The notes: generated by a model from the letters alone, not told the origin. A DNA stretch of 64,000 nt from Defluviitaleaceae bacterium (GCA_009780415.1 WRAC01000003.1:1-64000), one strand, 5' to 3'. Shown: positions 43,828-54,349, numbered from the stretch's first letter. Program-made: numbers and translations.

Positions 43828-46800
43828 ATGAATGATAATAATCTCCAAAACGGACAGATTCCGACAACCGAAGAATTGCATAGGGAGATCCGCAAGCTGA
43901 AACGAAGGCTTGACCTTGCGGAAACAAACCTTGCGAGAGCGCGGGCAATAAACAACGCGCAAGACCGCGTCGAAACGATTTTGAATAAATCGTTTAAGAA
44001 GGAGCTTCAATTTTTCCAGCTTGTACTGGAAAATTCAACCAATATTCTGTTGCTTTTTGATTTTGACGGGCGATTCGCCTACGCGTCAAATACGTTTTTA
44101 CGTGCTGCGGGTATAGAAAACTTTGGGCTTATAATCGGCAGGCACTACGAAGAGGTATTCTACCCGCTTTTGGAAGATGATACCCTTGCCAGATGCACAG
44201 CAGCCCTAAACACGGCAATTAAACAAAGAAAAATGGTTTCTGTCGAGGAACAGCTGGAATTCGGCCAAATAGGGGAAATTCGTACATATTCCATATTCAT
44301 AACGCCCATGTTTGACAGAGATACGGATGTTACGGAACTTTTAGGTGTCATGCTGCTTGCGAATGATATCACAGAGATTAAAACAACAATGGAGCAAATG
44401 CGCGAGGCCGACGAGCGCACCCAAATGATGCTGGACGCAACGCCCCTGTGCTGCGGGCTGTGGGACAGGAACCATAAGATGATTGCGTGTAATCAGGAAG
44501 CCGTGGATTTGTTCGGGGTTTCTTGCAAAGAGGAATATATTGAAAGGTTTTACGAGTTTTCACCGGAATTACAGCCCTGCGGAAGAAAATCACATGAAAA
44601 AGCGATGGATTTTGCGGAAAAGGCGTTCAAAGACGGGCATTACCGTTTTGAATGGCTGCATAAAAAAAGTGACGGGGAGCTTATACCATGTGACGTTTTT
44701 TTAGTGCGCATGAAATATAAGGATGATTATATTATCGCGGGTTATATCCGCGATTTACGGGAATATAAAGAAATGATGGCCGGTATCGAGAGGCGGGACG
44801 ATCTGTTGAATACGGTTAACCGTATGTCCGCCATGCTGCTCCGGTCGGAAATCGAGACTTTTGAAAGCGACTTGTGCCAGGCTATGGGTATCATGGCTTG
44901 CGCTGTGGACGTTAACAGGGTAAGTATTTGGAAAAATAATATACAAGGCATAGGCTTGCATTGCCAAAAGATGTACGGGTGGACGGAAGGGACTTGCCCG
45001 GTGGGTGTAAAGGAAGACGCGGAAAGCTTTGAATATGACGGCATGGGGAACTGGGAGGAAATACTGGCGGGCAACCGCTGCATAAACGGCATTGTCAGGG
45101 ATTTCTCGCAAGCCGAATATGAATACTTGTCTTCGCGGGGCATTAAGTCGCTTTTGGCGGCGCCGGTATTTATACATAATCATTTCTGGGGTTTTGTGTG
45201 CTTTAATGATTGCACCGGTGAACGCGTCTTTACGGAAAATGAGGAAAGGGCCCTGCGTTCGGCAAGCTACGCCATGGTTAACGCGTTCATCAGCTATGAG
45301 CAGAACGAGAAATTTGAAGCCGCCGCCCACTGGTATAAGTCCATCCTTGACGCCATTCCGCTGCCGCTTTCCGTAACCGACGCGGATATGAACTGGACCT
45401 ATGTAAACACGGCTACGGAAAAGCATTTAGGGATGAACCGCGAAGGTATTCTGGGCCTGCCATGCCGCAACTGGGGCGCGGACATCTGCAATACCGACGA
45501 ATGCGGTATTTATTGCGCAAAACGAGGCAGGATGCAGACGTTTTTCAACGAGGGGGAAACGTCTTATCAGGTTGACACAACTATCTTGAAAAACCTTCAA
45601 GGCGAAACAGCGGGGTTTATTGAAGTAGTACAGGACGTTTCAAACGTGCAAAACCTTGCGCGGCAGCGGGCTGAGGCGGAAGCGGCCAACCACGCCAAAT
45701 CAGCTTTTCTGGCAATGATGAGCCATGAGATACGCACGCCAATGAACGCGATTTTGGGCATTACCGAAATACAGAAGCTGAACAAATCCCTCCCGGCCGA
45801 AACAGAGGATGCGTTTAATAAAATCCACAACTCGGCTGATATTTTATTACATATCATAAATGACCTATTGGATTTGTCCAAGATCGAATCCGGCAAATTT
45901 AACCTGGACGTCGCCCGGTATGGAGTGGCCGGTATGCTTAACGATACCGTACAGTTAAACATGGTGCGCATAAACGGGAAGCCGATTGAATTTAAGGTTG
46001 ATATAAGCGAGAATATACCTTCGGTATTGCTGGGCGATGAGCTGCGCATCAAACAGATCCTTAACAATCTGCTGTCCAACTCGTTTAAATATACCGACGC
46101 GGGCGAAGTGGAGCTGAAGGTTTCTGTTGAAAGAAATAACCCGGGTGTTGCTGCGGATTTTGTTATAATAATAATCGTAAGAGACACCGGGTGCGGCATG
46201 ACTCCGGAGCAGCTTGACATCTTGTTTGACGAATACACGCGGTTCAATTTGGAGGCAAACCGCTCGGTTGAGGGAATCGGGCTGGGTATGAGCATAACAA
46301 AGCATCTGGTTAATATAATGAAAGGTGAAATCGTCGTTGAAAGCGAGGCGGGGAAGGGGACGACGACCACTGTCCGCCTGCCTCAGGGCGGAACGGGCAG
46401 CGCGCCCATAGGTAAAGAGGTTGCGGATAATATACGCGCGTTCCGTATGCATCAGGCGCCGCCAGTGAAAAAAGCACGCCTCATCCGTAAGCTGATGCCC
46501 GCCGCCCGTGTGCTTGTTGTTGATGATGTGGAGGTTAACCTGTATGTTGCGAAGGGGCTGCTGGCGCCGTATGGGATGGCTGTTGATACGGTCATGAGCG
46601 GATATGAGGCGATTGACAGGCTATCAGAAGGCGGCGTATATGATATCGTGTTTATGGATCATATGATGCCAAAGATGGACGGCATTGAAACTACCACGAA
46701 AATCAGGCTTATGGGTTATGAGGCTCCGGTTATAGCGCTTACCGCGAATGCCGTCGCCGGGAAAAAAGAAATGTTTATGGAAAATGGTTTCAATGATTTT

Positions 46801-47499
46801 ATATCAAAACCAATTGATGTGGCTGAGTTAAATAATATTTTGGAAAAATGGATTCCGGAGGAAAAGCAGGGGCCGCCGGAAAAAATATCGGAAAAAGCCG
46901 AAGCGGAAGCAAAACCGGATGCCGGGGATTATGTAAATGTAAAAGGATTGGACACGGCCAAAGGCATTTCCATGACTGGGGGAACCGCCCAAGGTTATGT
47001 CCGCGCGCTTGCCATGTTTTATAAAGAGAGCAAGAGTAAGATTAATGACATCAGAATGTGCTTGAAAACGGGCGATCTGCTGTTATACCGCACATATATC
47101 CACGCCCTTAAAAGCACCACGGCAAGCATAGGTTCGGAGGATTTACCCAGGGGGGCGGAAATCTTAGAATTGGCGAGCCAGCGGGGCGATGTGGATTTTC
47201 TTGTTAAAAACACCGACAAGTTTTTAGCCGGTTTGGGGATTCTGCTGTATAATATCAACTTGTCCTTATCCGCGAAAAAGGAGCCGCATAATACGGAAAC
47301 GTTAAAAACCGAGCTTTCAAGGCTTAAAACGGCAATGAATGAATATGATATGACTGTGGTCAACGAAATTACCGCAAGCTTGCAAAGCTTTACGGAAACG
47401 GACGAAACAGGCGGCATTGTTGATAAAATATTACAATATCAGCTCATCGGCGAGTATGACGAGGCCGTTTTGCTGATTGACGGGTTGTTAAACGAATAA
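43828..47499 (+). CDS. Soluble hybrid histidine kinase (PAS-PAS-GAF-PAS-HK-REC-Hpt)
   Basis: A 1223-residue protein without membrane helices. Order: coiled coil, 15-60; PAS, about 60-185; PAS, about 190-315; GAF, about 330-495; PAS, about 500-620. HisKA has the phosphorylated His at 633 (MMSHEIRTPMNAILG), then the ATPase N box NNLLSNSFKYTDAGE and G box GIGLGMSITKHL. REC has Asp944 (IVFMDHMMPKMDG) and Hpt has His1092 (YIHALKSTTASIG). A 100-residue tail follows. All phosphorelay residues are present. The C-terminal half is paralogous to that of the kinase at 48657. Confidence 0.93.
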   Translation: MNDNNLQNGQIPTTEELHREIRKLKRRLDLAETNLARARAINNAQDRVETILNKSFKKELQFFQLVLENSTNILLLFDFDGRFAYASNTFLRAAGIENFGLIIGRHYEEVFYPLLEDDTLARCTAALNTAIKQRKMVSVEEQLEFGQIGEIRTYSIFITPMFDRDTDVTELLGVMLLANDITEIKTTMEQMREADERTQMMLDATPLCCGLWDRNHKMIACNQEAVDLFGVSCKEEYIERFYEFSPELQPCGRKSHEKAMDFAEKAFKDGHYRFEWLHKKSDGELIPCDVFLVRMKYKDDYIIAGYIRDLREYKEMMAGIERRDDLLNTVNRMSAMLLRSEIETFESDLCQAMGIMACAVDVNRVSIWKNNIQGIGLHCQKMYGWTEGTCPVGVKEDAESFEYDGMGNWEEILAGNRCINGIVRDFSQAEYEYLSSRGIKSLLAAPVFIHNHFWGFVCFNDCTGERVFTENEERALRSASYAMVNAFISYEQNEKFEAAAHWYKSILDAIPLPLSVTDADMNWTYVNTATEKHLGMNREGILGLPCRNWGADICNTDECGIYCAKRGRMQTFFNEGETSYQVDTTILKNLQGETAGFIEVVQDVSNVQNLARQRAEAEAANHAKSAFLAMMSHEIRTPMNAILGITEIQKLNKSLPAETEDAFNKIHNSADILLHIINDLLDLSKIESGKFNLDVARYGVAGMLNDTVQLNMVRINGKPIEFKVDISENIPSVLLGDELRIKQILNNLLSNSFKYTDAGEVELKVSVERNNPGVAADFVIIIIVRDTGCGMTPEQLDILFDEYTRFNLEANRSVEGIGLGMSITKHLVNIMKGEIVVESEAGKGTTTTVRLPQGGTGSAPIGKEVADNIRAFRMHQAPPVKKARLIRKLMPAARVLVVDDVEVNLYVAKGLLAPYGMAVDTVMSGYEAIDRLSEGGVYDIVFMDHMMPKMDGIETTTKIRLMGYEAPVIALTANAVAGKKEMFMENGFNDFISKPIDVAELNNILEKWIPEEKQGPPEKISEKAEAEAKPDAGDYVNVKGLDTAKGISMTGGTAQGYVRALAMFYKESKSKINDIRMCLKTGDLLLYRTYIHALKSTTASIGSEDLPRGAEILELASQRGDVDFLVKNTDKFLAGLGILLYNINLSLSAKKEPHNTETLKTELSRLKTAMNEYDMTVVNEITASLQSFTETDETGGIVDKILQYQLIGEYDEAVLLIDGLLNE

Positions 47500-47520
47500 C
47501 AATAATTGGGGGCAACTTAA

Positions 47521-48636
47521 ATGAGTAAAAAGCTGAAAACCATTTTCCTTGTTGACGACGATTTAACCAACCTTACAATAGGCAATAACGCCCTTGCCAA
47601 GTATTACAATGTTATTACGTTTAACTCCGGTACAAGGCTTCTTAAATCGCTGGAAAAAAAGATTCCCGACCTTATCCTGCTGGACGTTGAAATGCCTGAA
47701 ATGAACGGATATGAAACTATTAAACACATTAAGAACAATAAAATGTTTGAACATATACCCGTTATCTTCCTCACCGCGAAAAACGACAGTGAGAGCGAGC
47801 TTGAAGGGCTGTCACTGGGTGCCATTGACTATATCATCAAACCCTTTTCCCCGCCTCTCCTGTTAAAGCGCATAGAGGTGCATCTGCTTGTGGAATTCCA
47901 AAAACAGGAGCTTATCGCGCAGAAACGCGAACTCATACATTTCAACAGAAATTTACAGCAGATGGTAGATTCCAAAACACAAACGGTTGTGGAACTTCAA
48001 AACGCCGTGCTTAGAACCATGGCGGAGCTTGTCGAATGCCGCGACGACATCACGGGCGCGCATATCGAAAGAACGCAAAGCTATCTGCGTATATTGCTGA
48101 ATGAAATGTGGAAATGCGGCCTGTATTGGGATGAGGTGTCCTCTTGGGACATCGAGCTTCTCTTGCAATCGGCGCAAATGCATGATGTGGGAAAAATCGC
48201 CATTGAGGACCGCATCCTGCGCAAGCCCGGCAAACTGACCCCTGAGGAATTTGAGAAAATCAAAATCCATTCGGCGTTCGGCGCGAAAATCATTGAAAGA
48301 ATCAAAACCAGCACATCACAGCAGGAATTTTTGGAACACGCCTGCATACTGGCTTACACACATCACGAGAAATGGAACGGCAGCGGGTATCCGAACGGGC
48401 TGTCGGGATTGGACATACCGCTTCAGGGCAGGCTGATGGCAATTGCCGACGTTTACGACGCACTCGTCTCCGAAAGGCCGTATAAAAAACCGTTTTCGCA
48501 CGAGGAAGCGGTTGAGATTATCATGAATGACAGCGGTATTCACTTCGATCCCGCTCTGGTCAGGCTGTTCGTTGCCGTTGCCGATGAATTCAACCAGGTT
48601 GCGATACAGCATAAAACAAGCGCGGAAAACCGCTGA
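47521..48636 (+). CDS. Response regulator with HD-GYP domain (RpfG-like)
   Basis: A 371-residue protein. The receiver is at residues 6-125, with KTIFLVDDD acidic pair and acceptor Asp in DLILLDVEMPEMNG. A helical linker and the HD-GYP phosphodiesterase domain follow, with MHDVGKIAIEDRILRKPG and HHEKWNGSGYPNGLSG; the GYP is intact. Such proteins degrade cyclic di-GMP or related dinucleotides when phosphorylated. Lying between the two hybrid kinases, it is the probable output. The ribosome binding site is GGGGGC. Confidence 0.93.
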   Translation: MSKKLKTIFLVDDDLTNLTIGNNALAKYYNVITFNSGTRLLKSLEKKIPDLILLDVEMPEMNGYETIKHIKNNKMFEHIPVIFLTAKNDSESELEGLSLGAIDYIIKPFSPPLLLKRIEVHLLVEFQKQELIAQKRELIHFNRNLQQMVDSKTQTVVELQNAVLRTMAELVECRDDITGAHIERTQSYLRILLNEMWKCGLYWDEVSSWDIELLLQSAQMHDVGKIAIEDRILRKPGKLTPEEFEKIKIHSAFGAKIIERIKTSTSQQEFLEHACILAYTHHEKWNGSGYPNGLSGLDIPLQGRLMAIADVYDALVSERPYKKPFSHEEAVEIIMNDSGIHFDPALVRLFVAVADEFNQVAIQHKTSAENR

Positions 48637-48656
48637 CATGTTATGGAGGGCGCAGA

Positions 48657-51600
48657 ATGAATGTGGAAAACACTGGTTACGCTCAAAAATTCAGCAGCGT
48701 ACTGGCTGAAATATCAAAAATGCCGGCTCTTTCAGCCGGCGTTTTGTCGGACGCAGCGTTTATTTTAGCAGAACAAGGCTGTATCGCGCTTAATACACAA
48801 CGGGTCGGGATATGGATTACGACGGAGGAAACCAAAACGCTTAAAAGCGTAGCCTTTTACGATTTGGCAACCGGCGAGCATTCCGTACAGGACGATTTTC
48901 CGCTGACCAGCCGCGAAGAGTATGTAAAACTGCTTAAATCCGAACGCCTGCTAGTTATAAACGATATCCGCCAGCCGAACGCGCTTTCAGACCTTGTGGA
49001 CGAATACGGGCCGAACATATGCTCGCTGCTGGACGCGCCTATCCGCATAGACGGCAAGCTTGTCGGGGTTGTCTGCATTGAGCAGGAACGCTGCGAGGAG
49101 TTCCCGGAGAGGCGCGTATGGACGATTGAGGAACAAAACTTCACATCATCCCTTGCGGACTTTATGGCGCTGGCAATCGCCCGCAATGAGCGCCTGCAAC
49201 TGCTGCAGCGGAACAAATCACTGATGAGCAACCTGCCCGGCATGGTTTACCAATGTATAAACAACCCGCCCGATTTTACGTTCACATATGTGAGCGACGG
49301 CTGTTATGACCTTTTAGGCTATACGGCGGAGGAACTTACGGGAAACAGCGCGCTAAAGTTTTTTGATATGGTGCATCCCGATGATTCCGTCACGCTGGCA
49401 AAGCAAAACGAGGTTACTTTATCCATAGGCCTGCCGTTGGACACTACTTTCCGCATGATTACGAAAGACGGCGCGGTTAAATGGATTTGGGAACGCAGCA
49501 GCGTGGTTGAGTTCACGCCGGACGGGCAGGCGTACGTGCTTGAGGGTTTTTACGCCGATATCACCGAGCGGCGGCTTTTGGAGGCCGCCGAGTCCGCGTC
49601 GAAATTCAAAAGCGATTTCCTTGCCAAAATGAGCCACGAGATACGCACGCCCATGAACGCGATCCTGGGTATGGTGGAGCTTGCCCTGCGGGAGGAAATG
49701 TCGGACGCCGCCCGTGAGCATAACCTTACGATAAGGCAGGCGGGCAACAATCTGTTATCCATCATCAATGATATTTTGGATTTCTCAAAAATAGAGAGCG
49801 GGCAATTGGAGCTTGTCTTGGAGGAATACAGGGTTTCGTCTTTATTAAATGACGTGATCAATATTATAAAGATGCGCGCGCTTGATTCATGTTTGCAATT
49901 TAATGTTAATGTAGACCCATTAGTGCCTTCCGGCTTGTATGGAGATACGCACAGGATCCGGCAGATTATGTTAAACCTCTTGGGAAACGCCGTAAAATAT
50001 ACAGAGAAGGGTTTTGTATCGTTTTCAATTTCCGGCGAAATGGCTGACAGCGATACGTTTAACCTCGTTTTGGCCGTTGAGGACAGCGGTATCGGGATAA
50101 AAGAGGAGAATGTCGGGAAGCTGTTTGACGAGTTCTCCCGGTTTGATTTGGACATCAACAAGGGCAAGGAAGGCACGGGGCTTGGGCTTGCGATAACGAA
50201 CACCCTTGTAAAACAGATGAACGGCACGGTTAATGTGGTGTCGGAATATGGCAGGGGCTCCGTGTTCACCATTAAGCTGCCGCAAAAGGTTATCGACGGT
50301 GAAGCGCTGGCCTGTGTTGCCGAACCGGAAAGCAAAGCCGTGTTTGTCTTCGAGCGGCGTGAGAAATGCGCCACGTCCATCGAAAGTACATTGAAAGAAT
50401 TAGACGTAAGCTATAAATTTGTTGATTCCGCTTCCGCGTTTTATAACGCGCTGGCAGGCGGAACATATGCTTTTGCCTTCGTTGAAGCCTCTCTGTACAG
50501 TGACGTGAGAAAGCTTTGTGAGGATTGTAAATCGGAAACCCGGATTGTGTTAATTTCGGAATTTGGTGAGGTTGTCGCCGAAAAGGGCATTAGTATCCTG
50601 ACCACGCCAATATTCTCCATAACTGTTTCCAATATCTTAAACGGTGACTCGGACAGCTGCGCCGACATTGCCGGCAAAGATTACGAGGCAAGGTTTATCG
50701 CGCCGGACGCGAGGATTTTAATTGTCGATGATATTAACACGAACTTAAAGGTGACTTCGGGACTTTTACGGCCCTATAAAATGAAACTCGACCTATGCGT
50801 CAGCGGCGCGGAGGCAATCGAAGCGGCGGCGTCAAACCGCTATGATTTAATATTCATGGATCATATGATGCCTGAAATGGACGGCATAGAAGCAACCGTG
50901 CGTATCCGGGCCTTGGGAAGCAATACGCCGGGCTGCGGGTATTGCTGCGATGTACCGATCATCGCGCTTACCGCCAATGTTATTTCCGGCACGATGGAAA
51001 TGTTTTTGGCAAATGGGTTTGACGATTATCTGTCCAAGCCGATAGATACTGATAAGCTGGACGCCTGTTTGGTAAAGTGGGTGCCAAAGGAAAAACAACA
51101 GAATGCGGCAATAAGCCTGCAGGCCGCGGCGCATGAAACCTTTACCGGCATAGAAATTGAGGGAGTTGACGTAAAACGGGGTATCTCGCTTTCCGGCGGC
51201 ACTGTGGAAGATTATTTACAAGCCCTTGAGGTTTACGGTCAGGACGGATATGTAAAGCTCAAAGAAATCGAGGATTGTCTGACCGAGGGGAATCTGCGCC
51301 TGTGTACGGTTTATATTCACGCGCTGAAGGGCGCTTCCGCCTGCATCGGTGCAGACGAAATATCGGAAACCGCGGAAAATCTGGAGATGGCGGGGCTTAA
51401 CGGGGACATGGAATACGTAAAATCAAACAGCCCCAAGCTGTTGGCTGATTTAAAGGCATTGTTAAGCAACATTTACGTCGTCTTGGCCGCGAAAGACAAT
51501 AAACAAAACAAAACCGTTGATATGGAAGCGCTGAAGGCCGAGTTTATTAGGATTAAAGCGGCTTTGGAGGATTTTGATACCGAAATCATCAACGAAGCCG

Positions 51601-51743
51601 CAAAAACCCTGCAGGGATATGTCAATGCGGATGGGGTCGGGGAGAGTGTCGGCAGAATATTGCAGCACAAGCTTACCGGAGAGTATGATGAGGCCGTTGA
51701 ATTGATTGATGAGCTGTTAGCCGGGATGCCCGTTGCTAAATAG
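48657..51743 (+). CDS. Soluble hybrid histidine kinase (GAF-PAS-HK-pseudoREC-REC-Hpt)
   Basis: A 1028-residue protein without membrane segments. GAF, about 10-180 (LVGVVCIEQERCEEF); PAS, about 185-305 (FTFTYVSDGCYDLLGYTAEE). HisKA has His327 (MSHEIRTPMNAILG), with N box LLGNAVKYTEKGF and G box GTGLGLAITNTL. A receiver-like region, about 550-655, has Glu in place of the acceptor Asp (FAFVEASLY). A second, complete receiver has Asp735 (IFMDHMMPEMDG). Hpt has His888 (YIHALKGASACIG). The tail EYDEAVELIDELL matches that of the other kinase. GGAGGG lies 6 nt upstream. Confidence 0.93.
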   Translation: MNVENTGYAQKFSSVLAEISKMPALSAGVLSDAAFILAEQGCIALNTQRVGIWITTEETKTLKSVAFYDLATGEHSVQDDFPLTSREEYVKLLKSERLLVINDIRQPNALSDLVDEYGPNICSLLDAPIRIDGKLVGVVCIEQERCEEFPERRVWTIEEQNFTSSLADFMALAIARNERLQLLQRNKSLMSNLPGMVYQCINNPPDFTFTYVSDGCYDLLGYTAEELTGNSALKFFDMVHPDDSVTLAKQNEVTLSIGLPLDTTFRMITKDGAVKWIWERSSVVEFTPDGQAYVLEGFYADITERRLLEAAESASKFKSDFLAKMSHEIRTPMNAILGMVELALREEMSDAAREHNLTIRQAGNNLLSIINDILDFSKIESGQLELVLEEYRVSSLLNDVINIIKMRALDSCLQFNVNVDPLVPSGLYGDTHRIRQIMLNLLGNAVKYTEKGFVSFSISGEMADSDTFNLVLAVEDSGIGIKEENVGKLFDEFSRFDLDINKGKEGTGLGLAITNTLVKQMNGTVNVVSEYGRGSVFTIKLPQKVIDGEALACVAEPESKAVFVFERREKCATSIESTLKELDVSYKFVDSASAFYNALAGGTYAFAFVEASLYSDVRKLCEDCKSETRIVLISEFGEVVAEKGISILTTPIFSITVSNILNGDSDSCADIAGKDYEARFIAPDARILIVDDINTNLKVTSGLLRPYKMKLDLCVSGAEAIEAAASNRYDLIFMDHMMPEMDGIEATVRIRALGSNTPGCGYCCDVPIIALTANVISGTMEMFLANGFDDYLSKPIDTDKLDACLVKWVPKEKQQNAAISLQAAAHETFTGIEIEGVDVKRGISLSGGTVEDYLQALEVYGQDGYVKLKEIEDCLTEGNLRLCTVYIHALKGASACIGADEISETAENLEMAGLNGDMEYVKSNSPKLLADLKALLSNIYVVLAAKDNKQNKTVDMEALKAEFIRIKAALEDFDTEIINEAAKTLQGYVNADGVGESVGRILQHKLTGEYDEAVELIDELLAGMPVAK

Positions 51744-51762
51744 GGATTGAGGAGGAGTAATA

Positions 51763-53511
51763 TTGAAACTGTTATGGAGGGTGGCGAAGGAAGCCAAAAA
51801 GTACAAGGGGCTTCTCTTGCTGGGCGGTTTGTGTACGATAGCGCTAACGTTTTTGAACCTTACCGCTCCGAACCTTTTATCACAAATTGTCGGTATCGTT
51901 GAAAGAGGCGCTGATGAGGACGGGGTAAGCGAAGCCGTAAGGCTTGCCCTGATGCTGTTGGCGCTGTATGCCGGGCGGGTTGTGTTCCGCTTTCTGGCAA
52001 GCTATATACCGCACGTTGCGGCCTGGAATCTGGTGCAGGACATCCGCATGAAGGTTTATAACCATATCCAGGGTTTTTCAATGAAATACTTCCACGATAA
52101 GCAAACCGGCGACCTGATGAGCAGGGTGGTTAACGACACCGCTACGTTCGAGGCGCTGTACGCCCATATCATACCCGAAACGGTGACAAACGCCGTTACT
52201 CTGATTGGCGTAACAGTCATCCTGTTTACAAGGAACCCGCGCCTAGCGCTTATGACATGCATACCCATACCTTTTATCCTCATCGCGGGATGGATATTGA
52301 TGAAAAAAGTCCGCCCCATGTTCCGGCAAATGCAAAAAGCCCTTGGGGGCTTGAATTCCCAACTGAAAGACAACTTTTCAGGCATACAGGAAATACAGGC
52401 CTTTTGCCAGCAGGAAAACGAAAGCGGAAGGGTGCGTGAAAAAGCTAAGGACTTTACGTTTTTTATGCTTCGCGCCCTTAAATACTCCGCCGTGTTTCAT
52501 CCTTCTGTTGAATTCCTGACGTCGCTCGGTACGGTTATTGTAATCGGTTACGGCGGATTTCTGGCGATAAACGACGGGATGAGCCTGCAAGACATCACGG
52601 CGTTCCTCTTTTACCTCGCGCTGTTTTACGCGCCCATAACAAGCCTCGCGAATCTGGTCGAAAGCGCGCAGTCCGCTATTGCGGGAACGGAGCGTGTTCT
52701 GGAGGTGCTGGATTACGAAGCGGAAATAGCCGACAAACCCGGCGCCGCAGACCTTCCGGCCGTTAAAGGCCATATAGTGTTCGATAATGTTAGCTTTAAT
52801 TACATAGATGATGTGCCTGTGCTTGAGAACATCAGTTTTGAGGCAAAGCCGGGGCAGACGGTGGCTCTTGTCGGCCCAACGGGTGTGGGCAAGACAACGA
52901 TGATCCAGCTTGCCGCCCGGTTCTATGACCCCGTTCAAGGGATGATCCGTGTTGACGGGCAGGATTTACGTGACGTGACGCAAAATAGCCTGCGCGGGCA
53001 GATATCAATGGTCTTGCAAGATACGTTCCTTTTCAACGGCACAATCTCGGCAAACATAGCCTATGCGCGTCCTGCTGCGTCCGACGATGAAATACGGAGC
53101 GCCGCCCGGACGGCAGGCATTTACGACGACATAATGGAAATGCCGGACGGCTTCAAAACCGAGGTGGGGGAACGCGGTATACGCCTTTCCGGCGGGCAAA
53201 AGCAGCGCGTAGCCATAGCGCGAGCCGTCCTGCGCGACGCGCCCATACTTATATTAGATGAGGCCACTGCCTCCGTCGATATGCAAACCGAAGCTCAGAT
53301 TCAAAAGGCCATCCAAAACCTGAGCGGTTCACGTACCGTAATCGCCATCGCCCACCGCTTGTCCACCATAAAAAACGCCGACCTTATCTTAGTGCTGGCT
53401 GAAGGCAAAATCGTCCAGCGCGGCACCCATGACGAACTCGTCGCCCAGCCCGGCGTGTATCAGGATTTATGCAAGGTTCAGGAACAGGGCGCTAGATTGG
53501 TTGGAGCATAG
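51763..53511 (+). CDS. ABC exporter half-transporter (permease-ATPase fusion)
   Basis: A 582-residue protein. Six membrane helices occupy residues 1-320, then the nucleotide-binding domain with Walker A LVGPTGVGKTTMIQLA, signature RLSGGQKQRVAIARAV, Walker B PILILDEATASVD and switch AIAHRLSTI. TTG start behind AGGAGGAG. This is the MsbA/LmrA-like layout, and the gene functions as a homodimer or with a distant partner. The substrate is unknown. It lies 20 bp after the second kinase gene, so it may be read with the signalling cluster. Confidence 0.92.
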   Translation: MKLLWRVAKEAKKYKGLLLLGGLCTIALTFLNLTAPNLLSQIVGIVERGADEDGVSEAVRLALMLLALYAGRVVFRFLASYIPHVAAWNLVQDIRMKVYNHIQGFSMKYFHDKQTGDLMSRVVNDTATFEALYAHIIPETVTNAVTLIGVTVILFTRNPRLALMTCIPIPFILIAGWILMKKVRPMFRQMQKALGGLNSQLKDNFSGIQEIQAFCQQENESGRVREKAKDFTFFMLRALKYSAVFHPSVEFLTSLGTVIVIGYGGFLAINDGMSLQDITAFLFYLALFYAPITSLANLVESAQSAIAGTERVLEVLDYEAEIADKPGAADLPAVKGHIVFDNVSFNYIDDVPVLENISFEAKPGQTVALVGPTGVGKTTMIQLAARFYDPVQGMIRVDGQDLRDVTQNSLRGQISMVLQDTFLFNGTISANIAYARPAASDDEIRSAARTAGIYDDIMEMPDGFKTEVGERGIRLSGGQKQRVAIARAVLRDAPILILDEATASVDMQTEAQIQKAIQNLSGSRTVIAIAHRLSTIKNADLILVLAEGKIVQRGTHDELVAQPGVYQDLCKVQEQGARLVGA

Positions 53512-53521
53512 GAGGAATCAT

Positions 53522-54349
53522 ATGTATTTCGCAATGGATGAGATAGGTTTTGAGAACATGGAAGAAATAATGAAAATAAGCAATGAATCCGGTAAATGGA
53601 GATTTATCTACGATGCCGCCCGGACATACGGGTTTGACGGTATTCATATTACCCCGTCGCTGTATAAGAACTTTGGGGTTGATTATCGCAATGTCCCCGA
53701 GTATTTCCGCGATTTTAAGCTCACGCTGCACTTAGGCGGGATACATTCAGTCACTTCGGAAAAAGAGTATGAAACGCTTGATGAGGAACTGGAAACCGGG
53801 TTTGAAATTGCCGCCGAATATGGAATGCATGATATTTCGATTCACCCGCCGTATTTGATTAGGCTGACGCAAGCGGAAAAGGATTTATCTTATGAATTCT
53901 TCCATAAACTGGTATCAAAGTGGGTAAAAACGGCTGTTACAAGCGGTATTTCACTATCCTTGGAAACCCATGTCTACGGTAAAGCTTTTCTATTCGGCGG
54001 CTATGGTGAATTCGCAAATTTTGTTAATAACTACCCCGATTTGAGCGTGCTTATAGACATTTCGCATAATTATTACGATCCGCCGTATTCGGAAGATGAA
54101 ATCATAGATTTTGCGGGACGTAACAATATAAAAGGATTGCACATAAGCGATGCCCTGCGGGATAAGGAGTATCAAGAAAGCCTGCATTTAGCGATAGGTG
54201 ACGGCATAATTGATTTCCCGAGGCTTTTGAAGGGTTTTGAAAAATTCTTGGATCTGTACGGTGTTTTAGAAATAAAGGCAAACAACGCGGGTATTCAAAA
54301 GAGTTTGAACTATTTGAAGGGGTTATGTAATGGACATCATCATATATAA
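53522..54349 (+). CDS. Sugar isomerase/endonuclease-like TIM barrel protein
   Basis: 275 residues from the ATG at 53522, which has AGGAGG 6 nt upstream; the open frame back to 53429 overlaps the ABC gene and is ignored. The AP_endonuc_2 fold is suggested by GFDGIHITPSLYKNFG, HDISIHPPYLIRLT, ISLSLETHVYGKAF and SVLIDISHNYYDPP, with His, Glu and Asp at the expected metal-ligand strands. Members include xylose isomerase-like and myo-inosose enzymes. The activity is not determinable. It overlaps the amidohydrolase gene by 20 bp. Confidence 0.8.
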   Translation: MYFAMDEIGFENMEEIMKISNESGKWRFIYDAARTYGFDGIHITPSLYKNFGVDYRNVPEYFRDFKLTLHLGGIHSVTSEKEYETLDEELETGFEIAAEYGMHDISIHPPYLIRLTQAEKDLSYEFFHKLVSKWVKTAVTSGISLSLETHVYGKAFLFGGYGEFANFVNNYPDLSVLIDISHNYYDPPYSEDEIIDFAGRNNIKGLHISDALRDKEYQESLHLAIGDGIIDFPRLLKGFEKFLDLYGVLEIKANNAGIQKSLNYLKGLCNGHHHI

